DNA from: Acanthococcus lagerstroemiae
Taxonomy: Eukaryota > Arthropoda > Insecta > Hemiptera > Eriococcidae
Length of the DNA: 64,000 nt
Assembly: GCA_031841125.1 (NCBI GenBank)
Contig: CM063110.1
Location: 22,811,626 to 22,875,625 of the forward strand
Direction of reading: 5' to 3'
Every line of letters begins with the position of its first letter. The first letter of the stretch is position 1. Below the pieces are notes generated by a model. It had not been told where the DNA came from. It made no database searches and saw only the letters and a program-made list of their open reading frames with translations. This document shows positions 35,580-47,730 of this stretch, piece by piece. The position numbers and the translations under genes are program-made.

Positions 35580-36106
35580 ACCAGACCAGGCAAAAGTTAT
35601 ATGAATTGGAAACATTGGCGCTAACCAAAGCTAATGTGAGGAGATTACGAGTGATGCAAATATCAGTGGAACGCAGTATGTTAAATTAATGTCAAAAAGC
35701 TAGACAAAGCCCACGGGTGTTGGTTAAGGGCAAAAGTGCAGCTGGAAGACATAGGAAGGGTAATCAAGAAGAATGAATGTAGGTACGGGAGGCATATCGT
35801 GAGACGGGGGAGGAAAATGAAAACAGCTAACAGAGAGATGGACATCATACGATCTTAACAAGGGACAGAGGGAGGCCAACTACCCAGTGGAGGAATGAAT
35901 TCCAAAAGACGCTTGACCATGCCCAGAAAATGAGCCGGTGAAACAACATGAGGAGAGCTGGAACTCCTCACCTTCCGCAACACGCAGTGCAGAGGCATTA
36001 GAATTTTATTGTTCACTTTTCACGTTATAATGGTTCTGGAGCCTAATTCGCCAGGTCCCTGTCGTAAGATGTCCGTTGATACCCAATAAACTGCAGTTAT
36101 TATTAT

Positions 36107-38113
36107 TAGCCCTCCCGAGGGGGGACTTGGGGACGCTCAGATTCTTGGGTACTTTCAGTACGTTAATCACTAATATCATCCAATCCTCGGTGCGAAAATT
36201 CAGCTCTCTGGAAATGTTTTCCTCTGTTGGCCGTTTTTTGTCCAATTGTACTGGTCTAAGACCACTGAGAATCAATGAGATCTCATTCATACAAGCGAGG
36301 GGGCAAGTGAAGCTCCGACGCCATCGAAAGTTATACACATTTGCGAACACCTTTATCTAATCCTGTCATCGGTTAGGAGAAAGGTCTACCCACTGAAAGT
36401 ACTACAAGCACGGTAAGGAAGACGATCCTGACAAAGCGCTAAGACACGACTTCCATTAAAGACGAACACCGAGAGCACAATTAAACAGCGGAAACTAGCA
36501 TTCGCGTAGATGGAAGAGCAAAGTAGAGAGTACGTTGAACGAATAAATATAAACGCCGGCCTGGGACTTCTCATCGATCTTTTCAGTTTTCACATTCGCT
36601 TATTTGCTAAATTACTGGACGTATTTCACGATCGTTAAGCCTCTTAAACATTTAAAAAGAAGGGGCCTTCTGTCTCTCGCAGGCTGATTTCCAGGTAACG
36701 AGCTGGTCAGCATGCTGAGGGAAAATCGCTGTACGGCGATATTGACAACCAAAATAACGAACGGAGGAAACGTGAAACGTGTGTGTTCAAATAAACCCAC
36801 CTCATCCGGTATCCGCTTCGAAGATAAAGTCTTCCTTTAATGACCGAAATTCGTTTTTCAGTAAACATGAAAATACATGTCTCTGGGAGCAGTTACGGGC
36901 ACCGGACGTTCTCTTATTTACAGTACACGACCTTTAGGTCACGATTTTACGCGAACTTATGTTCGAATGAGTACCCCAAGTAGATATCCACCATTTCCAA
37001 GTAGGCCACAGATACTCGGCATTACACCTCTTTTTACAAATATCTGAACTCCAGATATTCGGGTGAATTCGACAAGATATATTGTTTGCATAGACGGCGA
37101 TTTCGAGGACGAAAACAATTGAATTTTATACGCAATTTGCCAACTTCCGAAGGATAAAGGAATACGAATTTGGTATCCCGTTTAAGCTATGTAAATGTTC
37201 GCTTACGTTTACATCGTGGCAGTCTCCCCACAGAAAGTTTGGGGTTTCCAAAAAGGCGCGTTAATGCGTTTCGACGCTCCGACTCGTTACCCGTTTATGG
37301 GCGCTTAGCGCGAGATGAGCGATATACGAGCTTATCGAGATGTATAAATACTTACAGGTCTATTTCCTAAACTGTACGACAAAGATAAGAACACGTAGCT
37401 CCTCTTTTGTTCGGGAGCTTTTCCCCTGCGCGAGTTCAAGGGATGATGTCGAAACTTTCAGAAAATACGACATCTGACGTTCAAATTTCGATTTTTCTTC
37501 GGATTTTCTGTCAGAAAAAGACGATACATATATTTCAGATACCGTTTAACAAAAATAGTTTTCTAACTCCGGTCGAATACGATAATGTAATAGCAAGCAG
37601 GTTTTCGCTATCTAGTGACAAGTTTTCCGACCAGCTATAAGCTTATCAGTGGAAAAACACGAGGGGTTTGAACCTGATGAACGATATAATGGCGTAATTT
37701 GAGGGAAAAAATAAGGTAAGCTTTTCCCCGTTTCAGACTTTTTTCCTTTTTAAAATTCTCCTTAATGAAATACTCGTATACGTATGTACATTAAAGTGTT
37801 CGTTATGTTCCGCAGTTTTGAAAACTGGGTCGGCTACCCCCTGATCTTGTTCCTTATCATGAGGTAGTATTGCTGCAACATTTTCAGCCATTTGAAATAA
37901 GTTTTATACAAGATATACTCGTATATACGGATTTTGCTTGTATCACGAAATAGTTGAATACACTTGAAAAACTGGAATCAACTGTCAGGAGTACGATATA
38001 GGATAAAAGTTGGAATTGTGAGGAGGGGCATCGCCCAACTGCGTCCGGGTCAGTAAGGGCAGATAACTTATTGGAGAAAATGAATAATTTCATTGCGGCC
38101 CGATGTAGAGTTT
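36107..38113. other. No gene recognised
   Basis: Somewhat more GC-rich and CpG-containing than the flanks, but the open frames (36076-36360, 36006-36350 minus, 37170-37370) show no motif and overlap each other on both strands. No repeats or element ends identified. Confidence 0.45.
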
Positions 38114-38170
38114 GATTGCGTCCAGGCTCATAGTTTCATTGCGTCCAGGCTCATAGTTTCATTGGGTCCC
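38114..38170. repeat. 23-bp tandem repeat, ~2.5 units
   Basis: Units ATTGCGTCCAGGCTCATAGT-type at 38114-38136 and 38137-38159, then a partial third unit (CATTGGGTCCC). The first two units differ only at their first base. Confidence 0.9.
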
Positions 38171-38410
38171 AGTCTATTTAGCGTCATCCAGGGTGCACCA
38201 TAAGGAGGCGGACCGAACTACAGTCAAGACTTTCTATATACATCCAGATAACTATTCTTCCAAATCTGAATAAACCGCGGAACTGTAAACGTGGAGGTGA
38301 GTGCACAACTTGCCCTGTTCAGAAATGCAAAAGAAAAAGCGCCTAGGTATGTAGATTCAGGTCTTATTTTAGAAAGCTAACAGAAATTTTTGACCAGAAT
38401 GCAGCTTTAA

Positions 38411-38755
38411 CCCTTTCGCTCCCAATTTTTTTTTTCAATTTGAATTATTTTTTTACTAGAAATTGTTGAATATACTCGGCCCATAATACGAATTCAGTGT
38501 CGGAGAATTATTCACTCCCCCTTGGGCCCCAAAAGGATCTGGAACAGCGTATGTTCCACTGGTAAAGTAATAAGAGTCAAAAAAATTATTTCCGAAACAA
38601 CCACGCCATCTACCGAGACGTGAGTGAGCTAAGATATGCTTCTGTAGGCACTCTACCAGTGGGATACAACTAGCGCTGTTTTCAACGAATATTTGACCTT
38701 GTAGAATTTTTCAAAAACCGTTGGGATAAACGGTGTCTTGTTGGGAGCGGAAGGG
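38411..38755. mobile_element. piggyBac-type MITE, 345 bp, TTAA duplication
   Basis: TTAA flanks both sides (38407-38410 and 38756-38759). The ends are CCCTTTCGCTCCCAA and TTGGGAGCGGAAGGG, 14 of 15 positions complementary. TTAA target duplication plus CCC...GGG ends is the signature of the piggyBac superfamily. A subterminal inverted word, CCACTGGTA (38557) / TACCAGTGG (38652), is also present. No ORF, so movement would need a transposase in trans. Confidence 0.85.
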
Positions 38756-39112
38756 TTAAGACCACTCACACTCTAAAAGACGCATTCAGATTGCGTTTCC
38801 TCCTTTTCGTAAAGCCTATCAGATTCCGATAGAGCTCAATCAGACTCCTTCAGACTTGTTCTCAAGACGGAGAAGTATGTTGGAATTTCGAAAAGATTCA
38901 CATTCTCTTCTGCTTGCTTAAAATAGGACGAGTTGTGATTTTTCATGATTCCTGTACAGTGTACATGACCGAACTGCCAAACAACATGGCTGCCCTTTGT
39001 AGCCAATAAATAGCCAGAAATGGTGGCATACGTGAGTATAACAATACTTCAGATTGGAATGGCTAAGGGTCAAAACGAGTCATCACGGGATATTTTCGCA
39101 TTAGTTATAGTT

Positions 39113-41219
39113 AGGGCAAGTTTTTTTTTTTATACATTTGGGTGTTATCCTATTTATTATTTCTGCGCGTATTCACATTATTTTTACCATTCATAAAATT
39201 CCAAGTAAGATGAGCACAACTTGGTTGCGCATATTTCTGCATTATTTAAAGAAATATGCACATTGTATCATAAAATCGTAGCTATATTTTAGCGCATTAT
39301 GAGTGCATATTTGGCGATTTTTCGTATTTTACCGCATATTGACTGAAATAAATGCTCATGCTGGAAGCTTTTGAAACAAGATCTGATTTATGGAAGTTAG
39401 CGCTGTTGGTGCCTTAGCACTGCTAGCTCCAACTAGCAGCAGTAGCGTAACTAGCTTTCTTTTTTTGCACGGGCACGGAAGGTCCAGCACAGAGTTGGGG
39501 CAAGTTGCTAAAGACCAAATCAATTTTATGAATACGGCTCGAGGGAGAGAGGAGGGAGCGGGGGAGGTGTTGAAAAATAACGTCGGCATGTAAAATTTTG
39601 AATAAACGCATACTTAAATGAATACTGCTATTCAATAAGATGTAATTATGCGGGCATTCGTGACGTGATTTGCATTATGCAAATAGGATATAACATTTAC
39701 CGTAAACCGGGGTGACTTTGCCGAAAATTTTGGGGTTTCAAACTTGAATAGCAGCTGTAGCGCGTGATCTATTGGAGATACAGGAAATCTAAAAACTGTT
39801 CCGGGTTGGTTTAAGCCTTGGAAATAAGATTAGCTATAAGAGAATCAGAATTTCCCTCTCCCTTCCCCTTCCCAGAAAGGCCTAAAGATGAATCGGCAAA
39901 GTTACCTGCGCACGGGGAGACATTTCTGGTACATAAGAAATGCATAGAAAATTAGTGAAAATGCTTAACATTTATTACAAAAGGCCGTAAAAACGAAAGA
40001 AAAACGGCAGTTTAAGGTAAATTACGTCTTCCAGGAAATTAAATATTCCTCGGGATTCAATGGGCTCAGGTAAAACTCTTGATGGCAACAAATTTCACGT
40101 AATCAAAATCATCCTTCAGAAGAGAGTGAAATTCGTTTTTTCTATATTGATATTGCTCATTCTCCCGGATTCCGATGGATATCATAATCTGTTTTGGGAA
40201 GATAATTATACATTGTTTCAACTGGTATCTTGTTTATGTGGCTGAAGCTTCAGGTCTGGTCATATCACCATTTCGAATTTTCTGTTAGACACACTCCAAA
40301 TGTTTCTCGGGTATAATCAGAATAGGTGCGACACCCTACTTGTCTTTTATTAATGTTCTCGCTATCTCAAAACAACGTTGAATGATATCTAGGTAAATTC
40401 AAAACTCAAAACAACCTCGCGAATGTAGCGAAAGCTCGCAAATTCGTCGCGAATTGCAATTTTTCAAACTGATAACAACAGAAATTGCCATGCAGCAAAG
40501 TCACATCAAAAATGCCTAGACCTACATATCCTTGGAAAGCTGAGAGTTCAGGCTTTAAAATGACACCACAATAATTTTTCTGTGAGTGCCTGGCTGGATC
40601 CCATAGCCCTTATTTATCAGGTTACTATTTCGGAACTTTTTCTGTGCTTGAAAAACAGTCTACCTTTGCCATCTATTTCGGCCTATGATACGTCTCACTA
40701 GTTTTTAAAGTGTAGTATTTATGTCCCTTCATCAATCTATGCTCTTAGAAGTGTCAGGAATAAATTTTTTGTATTCGTCACAGAGCCAGTTATATGGTCA
40801 AAAATGAAAATCGTCAAAGTCATCTCCCGTCGGCGACGTCACCCGGATTTACGGTGCTTTTTTTTGAGAAAAAATCTAATCTTTTGAAAAAATTGACGAG
40901 CCGAGGAATTTTTTGGGCGGGCCTGGGCCACCCCGACCCGCTCCTAGTGACGCCGCTGACTAGCAAAGTCCTAAACTGTGTTTTTTGTTGTTGTTTTTTT
41001 TAAGTTTTATTTAGACTATTCAGTTTACCGACTTTTCGGAGAAAAGGGAGGTATTTTGAGTTAGGTCTATGTTTCATTCGATTTAGCTGAAAATATTCTG
41101 CGTTTTGATATTCATGTTGCCTTGTTTTGGAAAGGAATATTTTTGCATATTTTTGAAGTTTTCAGCGCATATTTTATGCGCTTATTTCGCGATTTTCACC
41201 ATATAAAAAACTTGCCCCA
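39113..41219. mobile_element. Inverted-repeat element hosting a nested insertion
   Basis: Left end GGGCAAGTTTTTTTTTTTAT and right end ATAAAAAACTTGCCCC are inverse. Subterminal parts on both sides are rich in GCATATTT, GCGCAT and ATGCGC words (39220-39345 and 41137-41200), which supports a common element. The middle, 39441-40958, is another element. A target duplication was not found, so the superfamily is unassigned. Non-coding. Confidence 0.5.
39441..40958. mobile_element. Probable hAT-like element, nested, 8-bp duplication
   Basis: The left end CAGTAGCGTAACTAG and, on the opposite strand, right end CAGCGGCGTCACTAG agree at 12 of 15 positions. Flanks ACTAGCAG (39433-39440) and ACTAGCAA (40959-40966) form an 8-bp duplication with one mismatch. 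There is no transposase frame in the 1.5 kb interior. A smaller inverted word pair, GGTGACTTTGCCG (39710) / CGGCAAAGTTACC (39893), may mark yet another MITE inside. Confidence 0.55.
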
Positions 41220-44200
41220 AAGTAGACCTTGATCGGTGCACATTTGAAAATAAAACTGGTCTCCGCCCTGCGGTAGTTGTATTTTAATCAAAGAGAAATT
41301 AGATTTCTTAACAACAAATTATCAAAAACAGTTATTTTCCCCGCTCTTCTCTCAACCGCCAGCTAATATTATGAATATAAGAGGCGTACCATCAGTTTTG
41401 CCAGACTAATTTTTTGGGGATCAGATGAGCCTACCTCTGCTACTAGAGATGTTATTAACACACAAATTCAGAAAAACGCTCTAGGAAAGAAGCAGTAATG
41501 TGAAAAATAAAAGGGGTAAATTTACCTTGAAAAATCAAATATACAGTAAAAGAGGTAATTCAACGTGCATGAAACACAATACAGGGAAATTTATTTACCG
41601 TGTTTTCGCGACGTCTTATTCATCATGAGAACTGTAAAGTGGAAACATGTTGAGCATTTTCGCAATCTGTTTTCATTTTTGGGCTTTTGTATTGCTCTTC
41701 GTGCGGTAATTTGTTCACCTTTTCGCGAATAATAAATAAGATTTCCCCATAATCGACGAAAAACTCATTAGCCTAATACGCGTTTAAAGACTCAGATGAG
41801 GGACTGGGATTCTCTTTCCCGCCGGCTTCTAGACAGAAATTAATAAAGAAAGAAAAAAAAAAAAAGAAAGAAACGTACGCGCAAAGACAATGAGGCACCT
41901 TCTAAAAATATTATTAATGAAAGTTGATATGATGAATGTTCTTGATGCGACATTGAGTTGGAGACTCGTTATTGCCAACTTCGCATGGGTATGTCCAACA
42001 ACAAACAAGAAATACAAATATTTGTCGCCCGCCCCCTGGATTACCACAACCTGGGAAGAAGGACACCACATAACGGTGAGATTGAACATCTCTGGGCCCT
42101 GTACTTTAATGCGCCCCAAAAGCCTCGAATGCAACCTACTTGGTTCCTTGCAGCGATTCAGTAATAATATACTTCGATCACTGTGATGTATTTTTAGTTT
42201 TTGATTAGCATGCATTAATTTTTGAAGGTCTAGTGTACATTAGAATGCCACCCACACGAAATTATGGAAATGTTTCGCGGAGCAAAATCATAAGATACCT
42301 AAAAAAATACTGTCAGATTCTTAAATAAAAAGACCTTTTTCTCCGATAAAATATTGAAGAAACGCGGATTACTGGACTCGCTTTAACAAGGTAAACAAGA
42401 AAATAAAGTAAAATGTACTAACACTAATAATTAAGATGATGAAAATAAACCTAATAGAGTATTTTCCAGGTAAAAACACTGAAAAACGAGGTCGAAGTGG
42501 TGACGAAATAGGCTCATAAATTGGATGGAACCGTGAAGGGGGAATGAGCCCTGTTAGCTCGAGAGGACAGAAATAAACGGAACTTGCTCCGACTCGGTGC
42601 AAAAATCTTCTGCAAAAAAAAAAACCATCTTGACCGACGTATTAGAAATGCCTACTTAATGATATTTACATTTTTCATTTTTCATCCCAGCAAAAAAATC
42701 AATAAATCAATGAAATAATATTTTTTTAATGCCGACTTAAGTCCAATATACCCGACTAAATGGTCGAGATACTTGAAATCAGTGGTCCAACAAACCTTCT
42801 TTCAATAATTCCGTTAGATGTTTCGAGCCCACTCACCACACTGACAATTCAAAGAGGGGAGAGGGGGTTGCAAAATAATTTTAGATTCGATGGTGTCAAA
42901 ATTTTTGGGGGAAAATATTTAAAATTCAAGTCAACCAGCAAATAAAATGAAAAAATGAAAAAAAATGTTTATCCGTCAGAAAATGTATCAGGCAATAAGC
43001 AAAAAATCTCGAACGTCTCGAAATCTCGTAAGTCTCCTTTCTGAAATCTCTCAAGGCAACTTTTTATCAACTTGCTAAAGGGTGTTACAATTTTTTGGGG
43101 GAGGGAGATTATACTCTGTACTCCGTTCCGACGCCACTGGATGGATTATAAAGTACCACATCATAATCTGATCATCGACATTTTGATGAAAAATTAAAAA
43201 TAAATAGCCTAAGCAACCCTAAATTTGCTACTATTTTTAACCGATTTTGCTTCATCTGATGGGTGAAATTTCGATTTTGAAAGCACTACCTTGATAATCT
43301 GCCCCAAAATTTGTTTGAAAAAATGATAGGGACATTTCGTTGTATTATAATCAGTATGTTTCTAGGTTTTGAGCATCAGCGTTGAAACGGAGGAAAGGGA
43401 ATATTAAACCTATTAAAAGAAGGTACAGAGTATCATTTTTACCCCCCCCCCCCCCCCCCCGATGAAAAATTGAAAACGTACTCAGTAAATTGATAAAAAT
43501 GCACAGTGGGAGAGTTTAGAGATAAGATTCAAGATATTTTTGAAGAATTAGGTGTACGATTTTTTGTTTTTTCCACCTTTTATTTTTTAAAAACAGATCT
43601 TTTTCTTTTTTGTTTGTCGATTTAAATTTCAAATTTTTGTATCCCCCTTTAAAAATGTTTCAGAAGCCGCTGTTTTCGAGCATGTTCCGACGTCCACCTT
43701 CTTTTTTTCTATATAGTATAATACTTCAAGATATACTGTACATGTGGGTATAATTAGTTTTGTGGTATCTCGTCAATTTTTTAATTTTTGAAGATTTCAA
43801 AATGATATTTTACCACAAACTAACAAGTCCATAATTCGAAACAATATCTATGAGTTATTTATAACACCCAGATTTATTTTTCAATATCATTTCAGTTGTT
43901 CGTCTTAATTTTATATCGGAAGGAACCCATGCAATAATGTCAAACAGTTTTGAATTTTTTACTCGAAGTATACGATACCTAGGAGTCTAGCTAAAACTGG
44001 GGATAAGTAAAGCTTATACCGAGGAGTATATTTGGTGAGAATTTCTTAGTCGTCCATGCTCAGACTCATATTGACGCACAGTTCGAGCAACTCTACCTAA
44101 ATATGGGCTCTCAGTGTGAAAAAAAATGAGATATTAATAAAATTATTTTGATCGGTAATCATTATAATAGAGACCCACCATAATTGATCTCTAATTTGAT

Positions 44201-44700
44201 TATAAGTGGGCGATAAATAAAAGTAGATTCATGAGGTATACGATTTTCGAAATTCAAATAAGAGATCAAAAGTCCTCCATCAGCTAAACAAGATAATCGT
44301 TAACTGTTAATTCATTGACTTTTTTTCTTCTAATATAAAACATTTTTGTAGCACTTAATTGACATGAACGACGAACGAGTAAGAACGACATCAATTTATC
44401 TGTGAATTCTATGTCTCAAAAGATTTGAATTAATATCAAAAAGGTACCATTTAATCGCCCATCAGGAAAAAGACTAATTCACAGTAAAAAAATTTCAGCA
44501 CGCATGAAGAATATTTTGCACATCAATTTTATAAAATCCCATTATTATCAGAAAATCACATCACATTAAGAAGATTGCACGGCTGACATAATAAATTTAC
44601 GGCATAATTAAATTATCACGGCATAATTAAATTATCACGGCATGAAATAATTTTTTGCACATATGATAAATGAACCTAAAAATAATAAACGTGATGCCCA
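41220..44700. other. No gene recognised; homopolymer and short tandem repeat
   Basis: Includes a C run of 19 (43442-43460), a lone hAT-like end GACGCCACTG at about 43128-43137 without a partner, and a 19-bp tandem duplication of CACGGCATAATTAAATTAT (about 44596-44645). ORFs of about 98-128 codons on opposite strands at 41829-42215 carry no recognisable motif. Confidence 0.5.
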
Positions 44701-44709
44701 GATTTAATT

Positions 44710-45141
44710 AAAACCTCAATGTACTGCTGTTTGACTTTCAAAAAGCTTTTGATTCGATCTCGTGCCCAGCTCTATGGGAGGCTCTCGGAAACAAGATGTT
44801 CCGAGGAAGTAGATGAGAAAATAATAGATGAAATGTATAGAAATTCAAAGGGGAAGGTACGTCTGGATCAAATGGGACAATACTTCGAAATCAAAAGAGG
44901 TGTAAAACAGGGAGACCCTCTATTCCAAAGTCTTCTCAACTACCTACTGGAGGAAATCTTCCATAACCTAAACTGGGAGGGGATGGAGTTGAAAATAGAC
45001 GGGATCTGGCGCAACGACTTAAGGTTCGCGCATGAACTCGCCTTAATAGCACAGGATAGAGAGGAACTCCAATCAATGGCCAAAGAACAGGATCAAACGG
45101 GGCCACATCAAACTGGAGACGGGCTCATCAACATATTATGA
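44710..45141 (+). pseudogene. LINE reverse-transcriptase palm fragment
   Basis: An opening frame reads LFDFQKAFDSISCPALWEAL (from about 44727), the RT motif with the first catalytic Asp. After a frameshift near 44800 the frame 44719-45141 gives IIDEMYRNSKGKVRL, IKRGVKQGDPL and DLRFAHELALIAQDREELQ. The expected catalytic FADD box reads FAHE here, so the enzyme would be inactive even without the frameshift. Both ends are abrupt. Motif spacing fits an RTE-type LINE. Confidence 0.8.
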
Positions 45142-46565
45142 CGTGTACATTGATAAAACAGATGTACGCGTATTGATGTGCAAATTAATTTTATTTAATG
45201 TTCTCCGGGATTATATATTTGCAGATAATTTGACATGCAAGTTCTTTTTTCCTGATGGGCGATTATATATTCCTCCTATTAAAATCAACGGACTGTCAAA
45301 CTACCAACGTAAAATCGACTTCAATTCAGTATCATTAGACGTCGATTTTATGTGTCGGAATGGTTTTGTAGGAAGGAATAAAAATCCCTCAGAATTCAAG
45401 TAGCAATTTCTCAACCTAGATGTCTTGGAATTCACAAACGAGACAGGTGGCCGAATTCTCGTAGAGAACAGAATTTCAAAATGATACATCGTTGAAAGTT
45501 TTTCTCGTAAATGAACTTCACAAGAGATCTGCAATGCTAGAAGGATTGAAAATTGCTGTTGCATATGACATAAACGCACAGAGACACCGATAAACATTTT
45601 GCTGTAATTCGTATTCATTGTACTGAAAAGAATAATTTCGCGTAGGTATCACCGTCGAACTTTTCTCATGTTCAACACGTGTCCCTCTCATGGCAGAATC
45701 TTATTTCCAGTTTCACACGCAGCGTACTAAAAAATATACACCCCTGTAATTTACAGAAATTCTTCGAAGCAGTCTACCAGGTACACTGAGCGAATATCTC
45801 ACTTTTTGTCATCTCAGATTTATTTGAACTGGAAGCTCGAAAAACTAAACTTGACAGACGAATTTTATTTATTTTTCAAAACAGCGACGCATTTGTTTTA
45901 CGCGAGCAGAGAAAATGCTTTCCTGTTCACCCGTTCTAGAGATAAGAGAGTAGAAAGACAATTCAAATTCTGAAGTAAGCTTGCAATTTTATTCGTGTGT
46001 AACTTTATCGTAGTCTCGGTCGATTTGAATAATGAATTCCTGTATCGAAATGAGCTAACTATCAACATAAAACGCGGTTCGATAAAATTCTAACCGTCGG
46101 TCGCTGAATATTTGATGAGCCTCAAATAATTCGGAAATCAAAAAGAATTTTATATTTTCTCATTTCGAATTTGAGTAGCTCTAAAACCTTGCCTCAGTAT
46201 GAGCGTTCAGAACAGACATAAAATGTTCGAGATGCGGCGAAGAGTGGAGAAAAACAGAAGATTTTAAAAGTGGACATCAGAGAAGCATCGTGGATCACAT
46301 CCTTGGCTATAATTTAAGCCAGTTTTAGTCTCCGGGAAAATTAAAACTGGTCTTTGAGGACATTTCTGAGAATCGAATGCATGAAAACGCCAATTATCTG
46401 TAGAATTCGGTGGAATGTAATGAAATTCTTTTTCTATTAAAATTCTTTTGTCCATAGTGTGTAAGAAGTAAGTACAAGTTGTATGGGCAAGCTAATGATA
46501 GGAAAATTTGGGCTCGGGGTAAAAGTTTGGACGCTCCACCAGAAAATCAGTTTTAGTTTGCAAAG
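45142..46565. other. No feature recognised
   Basis: Short ORFs only; no repeats or element termini seen. Confidence 0.5.
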
Positions 46566-47730
46566 TATCTAAAAACCTACACACTCATTCTGAAGATATC
46601 AAAATCAATCATTCATTTTTAGGCATCAAAATAAGCTTCTTATTCTATACGAATCTCAAAATTAACTCCCAGACACTTTGAAAAATTCTTCATTGACCCT
46701 CCGTACTTGGCCAATTCCAAAATCACTACTTCATTTGTAAGCATAGAAATCTCCTCAGTTTACTAATCTCAAAATCAACCTCCATATACCTACTGCATAT
46801 TATAAAATTAACCTCCGCAGTTTGCGAGTATCGAATGTGACTTTCCTTCATATTTTAAAAAATTTCCAAACCGATACAATCCTGTTGCAAATTGTAAATG
46901 AACGTCCTGATTCTCACGTCTTCGAAACTATTCTCATGTTTTTTCAAATGTCAGATTAAGTCTCCATCTTCCAAACTTCAAAAGTACCTTTTTTGTTTAT
47001 ACATATATGCGTCAATATCATCCCTCATTTTGTAAATCTCAAAATCAACATCCAGATCGCGTAAATTTAAAAATGAGTTTACTCGTTTTATAAACGTCAG
47101 TGGCTTCCTTTCTTCATTTTGAAGATTTCCAACTGGCCTTACATTCTGCTATTGTTGAATTGAGCTCTCTTTACGCGGACCTATTGGGCAATCTCAAAAT
47201 GAGATACCTCATTTAATCGGATTTTGAAATTGAAGCCTCTCGTATTAGAAATTTTAAATCACCGCTCTTCATTAGGAAAGCATCAAAACCAACGCCTCAT
47301 TCGGGAATCTCAAAATGAACCTTGTTAATTTGCAATCATAATAACTGACCTTTCAGTTTTCGATTTTTACCCAGACTTTAACTTTTTGGAATTTTCAGAT
47401 CATAATCTCTTCCATACTTGGGAATCATGGAAAATCAACCTTTCACTCTGCGCAACTGAAAATGAACCTCCTTGTCTTAACAGACCTGAAAAAGAACCTC
47501 TTTATTTTGAAGTTATTAAAACTAATCTCTCATTTTTAAGGTCTCAAAATTGATTCGCTATTTTATGCAACTCTCAAAATGAAAACCCTGATCTTCCAAG
47601 TTTTAAAATTTGTCCTATCATTTTTGCAAATCGCTTCGGAAATTTCAAAATTGATACCTCATTTTGCAAATATGAAAATGAACATCCTCTCATTTTGCAA
47701 ATTTTCAAGACTGACCGCCCTCTTATCTTG
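46566..47730. repeat. Degenerate tandem array, ~30-bp unit
   Basis: About 1.16 kb made of poorly conserved units of 27-34 bp whose consensus is roughly CCTCATTTTGCAAATCTCAA followed by AATGAA. Clear units: 47459-47487, 47488-47517, 47518-47546 and around 47666-47695. Roughly 38 units would fit. Divergence between neighbours is high, so it is an old, no longer homogenised minisatellite. No coding potential, because stops fall within most units. Confidence 0.7.

Larger units (their letters stand above)
35355..35592 (-). mobile_element. tRNA-Ser-derived SINE
   Basis: On the minus strand the head reads like a serine tRNA: GGTTGGCCGAGTGGATAGCC, an anticodon arm CTGGT-CTCGAAA-TCCAG with anticodon CGA, and a T-arm with GGTTCGAGCCC. 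The acceptor ends do not pair, so it is not a working tRNA. Behind the head come a unique body of about 90 bp, then a segment of about 75 bp resembling the R1-like LINE 3' UTR (ACGCTCGAAAGGGCGGATTC against ACACTTGAAAGGGTGATTTC), and an A/T-rich tail. It lies between the W-A-L and K-L-Y codons of a LINE ORF. No clear target duplication. Confidence 0.75.
33707..36106 (+). mobile_element. LINE corpse split by two later insertions
   Basis: The left piece (33707-34050) has NNFKFADDVILMANDLTEL, the RT palm. The middle piece (35132-35354) has a reading FPISTKARRFGEDVF then QPVLTYGAQTWAL. The right piece (35593-36106) has LYELETLALTKANVRRLRVM, SVERSML, then HIVRRGRK, GRPTTQWRNEFQKTL and a 3' UTR ending ...CAATAAACTGCAG(TTA)n. 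The three pieces are in protein order with roughly the expected spacing once 34060-35131 and 35355-35592 are removed, so they are one LINE copy. Multiple stops and frameshifts are present. The clade is uncertain, probably RTE/CR1-type. Confidence 0.75.

Noticed and set aside
35510..35585. A functional tRNA-Ser(CGA) gene on the minus strand
   Set aside because: D-arm, anticodon arm and B box look right, but the acceptor ends and part of the T-stem do not pair, and a SINE body and tail follow. Called a SINE head.
41829..42215. Pair of overlapping 128- and 98-codon ORFs on opposite strands
   Set aside because: Neither has a motif; part reads through an A/T-rich tract. Most likely shadow frames.
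43128..43137. hAT element ending in GACGCCACTG
   Set aside because: No partner end and no 8-bp duplication found upstream. CAGTGG at 42780 does not match beyond six bases.
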